Source: Canna indica
Taxonomy: Eukaryota; Streptophyta; Magnoliopsida; Zingiberales; Cannaceae
DNA: 64,000 bases
Direction of reading: 5' to 3'
NCBI GenBank assembly: GCA_034359265.1
Contig: CP136892.1
Location: 16,788,501 to 16,852,500, forward strand
Shown here: positions 10,940 to 19,394 of the stretch, piece by piece
Layout: the number at the start of each line of letters is the position of its first letter
How positions within the stretch are numbered: the stretch's first letter is position 1
Notes under the pieces: model-generated
Database searches by the model: none
Told to the model about the DNA's origin: nothing
The model's input: only the letters and a program-made list of their open reading frames with translations
Made by a program: the position numbers and the translations under genes

Positions 10940-11530
10940 CCAACAACAGAACATGCTCAATAGACAAGGCATAAATTTTGATTTCAAATTACAGCGCCTA
11001 ACGCTATATTTGGCATCAGAATTGTATGAATGTAGGACTATGAAAAAAAATGCGTATCACCATTAGTTGGTGACCGTCTCCAATTCATAGTCCACCAAAA
11101 CTAGATTTGCCCATTATCTAATAACCACACAATTATAAAATCAGCATAACCACGCAATGATAAAATCAGCACAATCATGCAATGTATAAATTACAAACCA
11201 AACCACACATTGAAAATTATCACCACAACCACGCAATAATATCATAACCCTAGATCGGAAAACAAATAACAAATTGATAACAACAATGTATATAAATACA
11301 TAATAATGAGCAATATTACTTTACGGACTTATGAGGAAAGTGCGCATAACCATTAATTGGTTATCACCTCCAATTCCTCGCCGATGAAAAAAAATTAAAA
11401 AATTAAAAAATTAAAAAAAAGCACAACAACCTATACTTACAGCATCACAACAACAATATATCCAAAAAATGACATCATCACAGCATATATACAGTAGCAG
11501 TATATTCAAAAACACCATCACAATAACATC
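10940..11530. other. Noncoding 3' part of Harbinger element
   Basis: This is A-rich sequence with repeated ATAACCACGCAAT and CAGCATAACC words. No reading frame is supported. Confidence 0.45.
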
Positions 11531-11854
11531 TTACTTACACAAAAATACAATAGTAATAAAAATAAGAACTAGTAACCCCTTGAATCTCATATCAAGGAGC
11601 TTATCAATTTTGGCCTCTATTTGATGAAATGGTTGATGGAAGCTTTGGTTCACTTCTTCCCCATCGTGTATGGGAGTGATCCATTGAAAGAATCCACAAC
11701 CTTTGGGGCTTGAAGAGCAAGCCGCAAATAAACGGCCAGGATTTTTTGAAGTTTCACTTATCCGTACTACAACTTTTATATCACAATAACATATTATGTT
11801 CTAGTATCGCAAATATGTTATATTTTCACTTATGCGACTTGAGAAAGCTGCCAT
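11531..11854 (-). pseudogene. GRF-type zinc finger ORF with C-terminal membrane segment, one internal stop
   Basis: Reading the minus strand from ATG at 11854 gives 107 codons with a single TAG at 11803-11801 (codon 18). After it come CYCD (residues 22-25), TSKNPGRLFAAC and GCGFFQW. These are the C-x-C, NPGR-x-F-x-x-C and CGFF-x-W landmarks of the GRF zinc finger, a nucleic-acid-binding fold. An amphipathic, coiled-coil-like stretch (FHQIEAKIDKLLD) follows, then a hydrophobic C-terminus (LLVLIFITIVFLCK). Small plant GRF proteins often have this same order. The TAG sits where CAG would keep the frame open. It lies downstream of the Harbinger transposase on the same strand and inside the element's boundaries. 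It is either a third element gene or a captured host fragment. Confidence 0.7.
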
Positions 11855-12118
11855 ACTATTTTGTTATGGTGTCACAAGTATGTTAGTATATTATTGGTAT
11901 TATGCACTAACAAAACTAATAAAATTCAAAGCATCATGAAAATAACACCATTGTATATATCTATTAATATAAAAAATGAAAATACATCACCGACGATGCA
12001 CCCAAAGTTGATTAGCGATACCCTCACGAATACCACACATTACATTTTGGCTAGAAGAAGGTTCACCTATTGATGATGTAGGTTCATTATCATCATCAAT
12101 AATAACTTCTTCATTGTT

Positions 12119-13319
12119 CTAAATTTCTACTAATTCATCAAAAAATTTATATTTAATAATAAAGTTGTGAATTGCACAACAAGCCAATACAATACTTCTT
12201 TGTCTTAAAACCCCGTAGTTCGGCATCATCTTTAGGATAGGAAATCGTGCTTTCAAGAGTCCAAAGCATCGTTCGATAACATTCTGACAAGATGAATGAT
12301 GTTGGTTGAACAATTCTCTTTTAGACGTTGGGCCTCGACTACGATAATCTGACTGATGATATCTTTTACCTCGATAAGGTGCCAAAAATTCGGGTACATT
12401 AGGATATCCGACATCGACCAAATAATATTCATCTATCAATACAATGTATAAAATGCATTAGTAATAAAACCAATACAAGAATGTGATTATGGTTCATGAA
12501 TTTTACCTCTATTTGGCATCCAAAAATCCGTGTTAGGAGAGTATATTGTATGTGCAAAAATCCGCGAGTCATTTGTGGTTTCCTCCCAACCCGCCTTCAT
12601 ATATGTGAACTGCATATTATGGGCGCAGGCCGCCATAACATTTTGTGTTATTGTTCCCTTACGGCCACGATACAAAGATGATTTATTGGCGGGAACGAAA
12701 GCGGAGACATGAGTCCCATCAATTGCCCCTATGCAATTCTACAAAACCATTCTTGGATTAGTAAGAGCCCTTAAGGCTAAAATAAAGTGCCTAAAGTGTT
12801 GTACATTACCTTAAAATATGGAAACCATCGTAGATTTCCATGAATCTCCGATTGAATTGTTCGCGGTTCACGAGGTTGTATAAGTTCAGTTCCCAACCTT
12901 AGAACCGTTTTAAGTACATACTTGAACCATTTGTGACATGTTTGAGTTGAGTGTTGGTATCGCTCTGCAACTACTCGAACTCGTTCATTGTGACAAATTG
13001 TATAGATGAACATAGCGACAACTTCTTCCACATAAATATTTTTGTCCTCTAAGCCTAATCTCCTAAGCTCACCACATAATCTTAGAAAGAGAGATGGTTT
13101 CATACGAAGATTTTCGTAGCATCTAATTGGAGATTGTATCAACTCTTGGATGTAGTCAGCACCTCTCAACATAGAAGTGCGTACTGCTCTTCGTGGAGGA
13201 GCATTTAGTTGGTTGTCTATTGATTCCATTATATCCAACATTATTACTAATATAACATCATCACAGTATTGCTCTTCATCACTATCTGATTCATGTGATG
13301 TATTTGGTGGATGATTCAT
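12119..13319 (-). CDS. PIF/Harbinger DDE transposase, three exons, apparently intact
   Basis: Predicted exons on the minus strand are 13319-12810, 12738-12507 and 12432-12119, separated by GT-AG introns of 71 and 74 bp. They join in frame to 351 residues, a normal length for PIF transposases. The N-terminal half has the helix-rich region (MKPSLFLRLC, VVAMFIYTICHNERVRVVAE) that precedes the nuclease. The catalytic triad is visible: D in GAIDGTH (start of exon 2), D in NDSRIF, and E in VIERCFGLLKARF (exon 3), with CAIHNFI at the end. The start at 13319 is the first ATG (MNHPPNTSHESDSDEE). No stop or frameshift was found. The Harbinger nuclease normally needs a Myb-like partner to bind the ends; that partner here (14486-13601) is dead. 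Confidence 0.88.
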
Positions 13320-13600
13320 TCTACGACAATATAAAAAGAAATCATCACACAAATATGCAAACAATCTAAAATTGAAATAAGCAAAGCAAACAAATATTAC
13401 AAAGTTCTAAATCGAAATAAGTATCTGAAACAAATAAAAGTATCCAAAATAAATAAAGTAGCAACACTGTATGCAAAGGTGCACATACAAGGGTGCACAA
13501 AGTTTGGTGTTCAAATTAAAAGATAGTTCACTACAAAGTTTCCAAGAAGTTCTTCAGTTTGTCATCTTGCAACGTCATAATAAGTATCCGAGATTCCGCG

Positions 13601-14486
13601 TTAGTAAGCATGAGTTTTTGCAGAAAGCCCCTGCAAATTACTAATGCACTCAATGTATTTTTCTAGACTATATGGATCTGCGGGTGGGGGTGTAGTACAC
13701 ACTGAGGTTGCCTCACTTCGAATACGACGGGCTACAAAGTGTTCACTAATGAGTCCATACATCTTTTGCCTCTCTTGTTCTAGAGATGTTCTCACTGATG
13801 ATTTACCCCATTTCTTACTGCGACTACAGCTTGAAGAAACATATGGACGTCGAGGGGTTTCATGGTCGTTATCCCCCGTGTCCTCCTCTTCCCCTTCCTC
13901 TTCCACAAGAGGCTCCTTACCGCGTGCATTCTGTAATCCCTCATCTAACTGACGCTCCTCAGATGAATTCAAAGGCGCCTATGTAGATGACCGGGTCATC
14001 CCACCAGTTGCCGATTGATTTTGGAAAATTAATTCCAACAATGTGTAGTTGGCAGGTGGCCCATTCTTAAACTATTTGAAACACTCTTTTTTTTCTCCTC
14101 TCTGCACATGAAATAAACTATATTAAAATGCTACCCAACATGCAACCTTACTCTATTACGAAAATCCTTACCGTGCTATTTCACACAATTTCGTCAGCCT
14201 TAATCCTCCCTATGTCGGGATTCCAGGTGATCCCGGTGTGGTTAATCAACTCTTGGAAGTCTTTAAACATACGATGAAGGCGATTCTTCTTTCCCTTACA
14301 CTGATCGACCCCGTACCTAGTGCCATATTTTTCCAAAAGCCTATTGCTAATTTCTTCCCATACAGGCTTGTCAAAATTCAAAGTACCTAATTATGTTTGT
14401 TTATTATGCAATATAAACAAAAAATCCTCCGTAGCATTTTTGGATCAGTTTTCCGACTTCTCCCTCGGATTACGATGGAGACCCAT
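13601..14486 (-). pseudogene. Harbinger Myb/SANT-like ORF, five premature stops
   Basis: Exon 1 (14486-14172) starts MGLHRNPREKSEN and continues TEDFLFILHNKQ, LNFDKPVWEEISNRL, CKGKKNRLHRMFKDFQELI and IGRIKADEIV. A GT-AG intron (14171-14102) leads to exon 2 (14101-13601), with GPPANYTLLELIF, an acidic stretch and an R/S/K-rich region. This is the layout of the Myb/SANT-like protein that partners Harbinger transposases in binding the terminal repeats. Stops interrupt it at 14447 (TGA), 14393 (TAA), 14183 (TGA), 14074 (TAG) and 13981 (TAG). Two fall where tryptophan is expected. All are explained by C-to-T changes on one strand or the other. No frameshift was seen, so decay has been by point mutation. 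Confidence 0.85.
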
Positions 14487-14519
14487 TTATAATTATATCT
14501 ATTTGAAAAATAATTGAAC

Positions 14520-15290
14520 AATAATTATATCTATGAAACATGCATAAAATATTAAACAGAACAATAAATAACATGAATTATAATACAAGCAACAATCAAC
14601 AGAAAACAAAAAACAGGGTATAGTATCATCTCAGAAAACATGAATTATAATACAAGCAACAGCCAACAAAAGATACCAATTGAAATTGCCACCTCAAATA
14701 GATTACCAAGCAACAGACATGTAACTAAAAAGATCTTCAAATTTGATACAATTATTATCCATCTGGACCAATCAAATAGATACCAATTGAAATTGCCACC
14801 TTAAATAGATTACAGAACAGACTGAGCAGGAAATAAATAGCCACATATATAGCAGACTGAGCCAAGCATGCATGAAAATAAACTCTATTAGCAAACTAAT
14901 ACATTACAGAGCCTTAATTGAGTATTAGCAAACAATTAAACAGTCTATTGGCAAATAACAGGAAAAAATCAGGAAGCATGCATGATTGGATAACTCGGGA
15001 AAAAATCAGAGCCAAGTATGCATGATTAGAAGCATCAGGAAGAACTCAAGAACTCTTATATCAGAATACAAGCACAATTATATCAGAATAACATTGCAAA
15101 TACAATTACACAGTTAGAATGATTGGATAACAAGCAAATACAATTATATCAGAATAACATGCATTGAAACCCTAGATCCGAAATAAATGAACTGAAGAAC
15201 TCTTATATCAGAATAACATTGTAAATACAATTACATAGTTAGAACTCTTATATCAGAATACATTGCAAATACAAATATGCCAAAACCACA
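14520..15290. other. Noncoding 5' region of Harbinger element with short direct repeats
   Basis: Words such as ATACCAATTGAAATTGCCAC, TTATATCAGAATAACATTGC and GAATTATAATACAAGCAAC recur two to four times each. It lies upstream of the minus-strand Myb-like ORF and probably contains leader or intron sequence; no coding potential is seen. Confidence 0.5.
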
Positions 15291-15297
15291 TCATCAT

Positions 15298-15639
15298 AAA
15301 CCCTAGCAATAAAACTCGAACATCACATCTCAAAAGAACTCAAGAACATCAAAACCAGCTCGAACAAACCCTAGGTTCAAACATCATCAATGGATTGGAA
15401 ACCCTAGATCCAAAACATGGATCAGAAACCCCAGATCGAAAACCCTAGATCCAAAACATTGTTGGAGTGGAAACCCTAGATCGGGAAAACCCGAACATCA
15501 AATCTCGGAAGAACTCGAGAACATCAAAACCAACTCGAAAAAATCCTAACTTGAAGAAAGAAAACATAGATCGAAGAAACCCGACATCAAAAATCTCGGA
15601 AGAATGCAAGAACATCATAACCCTAACTCGAAAAATGCC

Positions 15640-15676
<37 letters not shown>

Positions 15677-15751
15677 GATGAACGAGATTGCCGACGAGTG
15701 ATGAGCCGGATCTTTTTCACCGAAGTCGGCGATGAAAATCGCAAACCCTAG
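15298..15751 (-). promoter_or_regulatory. Cluster of six AAACCCTAG telobox-like motifs
   Basis: AAACCCTAG occurs at 15298, 15366, 15399, 15440, 15471 and 15743. For the minus-strand Harbinger genes this reads CTAGGGTTT, close to the plant telobox (AAACCCTA). It sits where a promoter or leader would be. Teloboxes recruit Myb-type telomere-repeat-binding proteins in plants. A role here is only inferred, and the sequence is not a telomere array because units are irregularly spaced. Confidence 0.45.
15643..15672. repeat. (AT)n microsatellite
   Basis: About fifteen AT units lie within the Harbinger 5' region. Neighbouring short frames encode runs of YIYI because of it. Confidence 0.9.
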
Positions 15752-16145
15752 ATCGAAAATGGAGGTGGCGACAACTTGTCGCCTGTGTCGCCAGCAGAAG
15801 CCGAATAGGATACGAGGTGTTTGGGTCGACTGAGGGAGGTCGCGTGATGGAGCCAACACATGAGGACTCGGTCTTTGTTTGGTTTTTGATCGAAATGGGT
15901 GAAACGAGCGGGTTTCGCATCGTAATTACAAGTATGCCATCGCTCGTTTCTCTAATTTTCGCGAAAACGTGAAAATGACCCGAAGCCGTTTTCGTGAATT
16001 GAGTTGAAATGGTGTTTCGGTAAAACTCCGTTTTCGCGAAATAGATTCGAAAACGGAACGAGTTTTCCACAACAAACACTGTTTCGGACCCAGTTTTCAG
16101 TTTTCGCGAAAACGAAAACTGAAAACTGGGCAAACAAACACGCCC

Positions 16146-16905
16146 TAAGTTTTGGTTTCTAGTTTTTAGTTTTCTGAAAACGCGTTTGGTTAATGAAAAT
16201 AACATCAGTTTTAGTTAGTTGAAACTAGTGAATTTTTATTTAGTTATAAAAAATAATATTAATTTTCCTTGAATATTTTTTGTAGTAGTTAAATGTTTAG
16301 TTAGTTTACAAAATTAAATATTTGCTAATATGGTTATAAAATATTTATATGATTTAATTAATTAAGTTATTGATAATTTAAGATTTTTTTGTTCAATTAG
16401 ATATAAAAACTAATTAATAGTTATTATAATTTTTTTTAAAAAAATAAGTCCAATGGTCTAAAATTAGTTTTGATTAAATTATAAATAGATCAACTTTAAG
16501 AAAATTGAGTTATTTAAAATTTGGATTTGAGTAAATTAGATATAAATTAGTTTAATTAATTTATAAATTTAAGATAATAGTTTGAGTTGAAAATGATGAT
16601 TTTTATTTTTATTTTTAAAAATTAAATAAACTTTGATTTATTTTTAAATTAATTAATTTTATAAAAACTATATTTATAACTACAAAGTTTTTTTTGCATT
16701 TTGATAACGAAATCGACAGTCTCGAAATCACAAAAAATAACATTATGGTGTTTTCATTTTTATTAAGAAAATTGGTTTCATTTTCATTCTGGTTTCGATT
16801 CAGTTTCATGAAAACGATGAACCAAACACATTTTCGTAAGCAGTTTTGATTTCAATGAAACTGAAACCATGAAAATAAACTTGATTTTGCTAACCAAACA
16901 GGCTC
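16146..16905. other. Right part of Harbinger MITE (own sequence)
   Basis: This aligns with 48780-49532 almost base for base (CAGTTTTAGTTAGTTGAAA, AAATGTTTAGTTAGTTTAC, and so on). It is AT-rich and noncoding. Confidence 0.85.
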
Positions 16906-17130
16906 TTAAGTTTTTCATCAATTGTTGTGGGCGTCGAAAGTTTAAAAAAATTATATATTAAAAAATTTCGACACCTATTGCAGGGTCGAAAAATTTCACT
17001 GGTGCCTTTTTGGCACTAGTATCTGCGCGATGCGGGCTCGCGGGCGTGCAAGCCCGCACTAGTGTCTGCCCGTGCGGGTGGACGAGCGCGATGCCCATCG
17101 ATGCGCTCGTCGAGGGGCGCTTGCCCAAGA

Positions 17131-17195
17131 GGCGGGAGATTTCCCGCCTCCTAAAATTTTTGATTTTTGATTTTTTTTCTACTTCTATAAATATC
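17131..17195 (+). promoter_or_regulatory. E2F-like palindrome and TATA box of CACTA-2
   Basis: GGCGGGAGATTTCCCGCC (17131) holds TTTCCCGC, a match to the E2F consensus TTTSSCGC, and a near match on the opposite strand. TATAAATAT follows at 17186, then a CT-rich leader. The same block occurs in inverse orientation in CACTA-5 (50928-50948, TATA-like at about 50865-50877). Promoter function is inferred from this arrangement. Confidence 0.5.
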
Positions 17196-17708
17196 TTTTT
17201 CCTCCATTTTGTTCTTCTTCTCCAATTTCTCTTCTCTTCTCTTCTCTTTCTTCTTCTTCCTCCATTCTTTTTTCTTCTGCTCTCATTTTTTCTTCATCTA
17301 TTTCTTTCTTCTCTTTTTATTAATTTTTCTTCTTCTTTTATTCAGATTACAAAATTCTTTAAGTTATCAAATTTATTTAAAGTTAGTATATAAATTTTTT
17401 TAAAACTATTATTCATTTAATATTTTTACTAATTTTTGTTTAATTAAATCTAATTAAATTATGTTTTATGTTTTGAATTTCAAATTTTTGAGCAGGCGCA
17501 GATTCGCGCTAGATCGATTTCCGACGTGCACGTGACGAAAATCGAGCAGTGCATATCCGCGCCTGTTGGATTTCCGTATCGGCGATCGTCATAGTCCACT
17601 CTTTTTGGTCGCTTTTGCTGGCGTCCAATGCTCATTTCGACTTACATTGGTGTCGAGATATTGCACTGATTTAGCGTCGTAATGTTAACGCGGTTTGTTG
17701 TAGTGAAG

Positions 17709-18239
17709 TTATTTTTTGAAAAGCTAAAATTATTTGGAAAAAGTAAATGATTGGGTGAACTCAACTTAATGTATTTTCACAGACAAAGTAATAAATTAAG
17801 TGAAAGAGACTGACATATCATATAATTATATCCGTATTAATAGAAGTAATAGTCTTAAGCTGTTGTGTAATAATTGAACATTAATTAATGTGCAGTAAAC
17901 TAGTTGAAGCCAAAGGCATTGACATAGGATTTGGTGAATCAGATCGATTCCGTACAATCCACTCATCCTCAACAACTGGCAATAGGAGGACCAACTACTA
18001 GCTACTACGTATTAATTTTAATGATCGATACACGTGCCCGTGCAATCGTGCATTGCATATTTGCATGCACCTCCTCATTCAATCATTATAGTTAGTTGCA
18101 CGATCAATTCAGATTTACAAATGAGCAAGGAACAGGGTTTTTTTCAAATCCTTAGTATGAATCTAGAATTTTCCAGATCCATAACTCTCTTCCCCAATGG
18201 ACAAGTTTGCCCCCAAAATTTGTTGGGCAACATTAACTG
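17709..18239. other. Unassigned spacer
   Basis: This is AT-rich sequence between CACTA-2 and the cytidine deaminase pseudogene. No feature can be supported. Confidence 0.45.
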
Positions 18240-18249
18240 AACCCAAAAA

Positions 18250-18960
18250 TACGATTTAAAAGAAATTCCAACAGACGACCCAACTTAGATTGTAAGCCGG
18301 GGACTCCTCGTATGACCCAGTATGCACCCTCCCCTTGTCGTTCGCCACCGCGAATCCCGCCGAGCACCCGTTGTACGGTGCGTGGGCTGCCCTCGCCGCC
18401 AACTCTACAGCCCTCCTCAGCCGGTCCTCCACCCCTTCCCCGATCTTGTTGCAGAATTCCTCGATCGTCGCCAACTCGCGCGAGGAGACGAACCTCGTTG
18501 TCGTGTGGCTCGAGGAGGAGAGGGAGATCCTTGAGGAGGAGGTCGAGGGGGTCCGATGGGGTGGGGAAGGAAGTGGGAAAGGGGACGAAAGACGGAGGGG
18601 TTATCGTCGAAAGTCGCGAGGATACGGATCTTCGCCACCCCACGGATCTCCTGGAGGAACTAGCGGCAATGGCCGCAGGGGGCAGTGGAGACGACAATGC
18701 AACAAATGGCGGCCTCCCCGTGGGCGGCGGCATTGGTCACAAGGAACTGCTCGGCGTGGATGGAGTGGTGGAGCGGGAGACCGGGGAACTCCAGGTTCAC
18801 GCCGAGGTAGATCCCGCCGCTCGATCCAATCCAACGGCTCCCACATGGTAGTTGGAGATAGGCAGTCGAGCCAAGTGTCGAGCCGCCGGAACCAGCAATT
18901 AACGGAAGGAGATAGATCGGTGGCAAACTCGTACATTGGGGAAAGAGTTATGCAGATTCG
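18250..18960 (-). pseudogene. Cytidine deaminase (CDA1-like) pseudogene, C-terminally truncated
   Basis: Several minus-strand frames together give a plant cytidine deaminase, the enzyme that converts (deoxy)cytidine to (deoxy)uridine in pyrimidine salvage. In order: [16 protein letters not shown] (about 18870-18830), [17 protein letters not shown], then the zinc and catalytic motif HAEQF and the second zinc motif PCGHCR. Next come FLQEIRGVAKIRILATF, DLLLKDLPLLLEPHDN and AAHAPYNGCSAGFAVA with GRVHTGSYEESPAYN. A TAG after CGHCR (18652-18650) stands where glutamine is expected. At least three frame changes and loss of the last ~50-60 residues make it dead. The sequence is much more GC-rich than its surroundings, like a host gene. 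Plus-strand frames over it are antisense shadows. Absence of introns is uninformative, because plant CDA genes are commonly intronless. Confidence 0.85.
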
Positions 18961-19379
18961 AAAAATTTCGAATCCATATTATGGATTCCAGAAAAATCCA
19001 ATTTCATATTCTGTTTTTGGGTAATTGCTCTTTACAAATTATACTAAGATGAATTTAAATTAGGTTGCTAGGTTCAAAAATATTAATTGGATCCATCTGT
19101 CAATATATATATATAGAGAGAGAGAGATTATTCATGTATGTAATTAATATTTGCTCGTCCCGGTTCTTTTTGGCATATTTCGTATCTTGGAATAGTCATG
19201 TACATAATATTTTATATTTATTGAAATTAATTTAGAGTTGTAAAGTTAAATGCATCTGGTTGAGCTTAATTAATAATATATATCAAGCTTGTTTAGAGCC
19301 GAAGCCCTAATTATATAGAACTTGAGCTTGAAATAATATACTCATGTTTGTTTATTCTAAAAAATTAGCTTAATGAAAT
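18961..19379. other. AT-rich spacer with (TA)n(GA)n microsatellite
   Basis: A TA/GA run lies at 19103-19128. The remainder is unassigned. Confidence 0.5.
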
Positions 19380-19394
19380 AAACAACATCATACC

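Larger units (their letters stand above)
9264..16145 (-). mobile_element. Large PIF/Harbinger element with transposase and Myb-like ORFs
   Basis: The right end, read inward, is GGGCGTGTTTGTTTGCCCAG. TAA lies on both sides of the insert (9261-9263 and 16146-16148) exactly where the host MITE is interrupted. The best left counterpart of that terminal repeat (CGTATTTGTTTGGCATG) begins near 9346, not 9264, so 82 bp at the left end are unexplained. All genes lie on the minus strand: a Myb/SANT-like ORF (dead), a DDE transposase (apparently intact) and a GRF-zinc-finger ORF (one stop). A CACTA MITE sits near the left end. The element could still supply transposase but, with a broken Myb-like partner, is probably not autonomous. 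Confidence 0.8.
9203..16905. mobile_element. Harbinger MITE, split by a larger Harbinger
   Basis: The left end GATGCTGTTTGGTTAAC (9203) and right end GCTAACCAAACAGGCTC (16905) are inverted repeats, flanked by TTA at 9200-9202 and 16906-16908, the 3-bp duplication typical of PIF/Harbinger. Its own sequence is 9203-9263 plus about 16149-16905, or 818 bp once the insert and one TAA are removed. That is almost the same as the uninterrupted 816-bp relative at 48717-49532, with which it aligns throughout. The interior is AT-rich and noncoding. Confidence 0.88.
9185..17705 (+). mobile_element. CACTA-2, non-autonomous, split by a Harbinger nest
   Basis: The left end is CACTGCAACAAAATA at 9185. The right end is the inverted repeat TTTGTTGTAGTG ending at 17705. 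The flanks 9182-9184 and 17706-17708 are both AAG. The Harbinger insertion sits only 18 bp inside the left end. The element's own sequence is those 18 bp plus 16909-17705, about 815 bp. It carries GC-rich subterminal sequence, a near-palindrome GGCGGGAGATTTCCCGCC at 17131, a TATAAATAT box at 17186 and a long CT-rich leader at 17200-17345. No protein is encoded; the 127-residue frame at 17010 simply translates leader sequence. It is related, in opposite orientation, to CACTA-5 at 49916. Confidence 0.88.

Noticed and set aside
15298..15751. Interstitial telomere array
   Set aside because: Only six irregularly spaced AAACCCTAG words occur, not a tandem TTTAGGG array.
18312..19024. Long plus-strand reading frames (179 and 229 residues) over the GC-rich block
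   Set aside because: They are antisense to the cytidine deaminase pseudogene. The minus strand carries recognisable HAE and PCGHC motifs, and the plus-strand products are arginine/serine-rich compositional artefacts.
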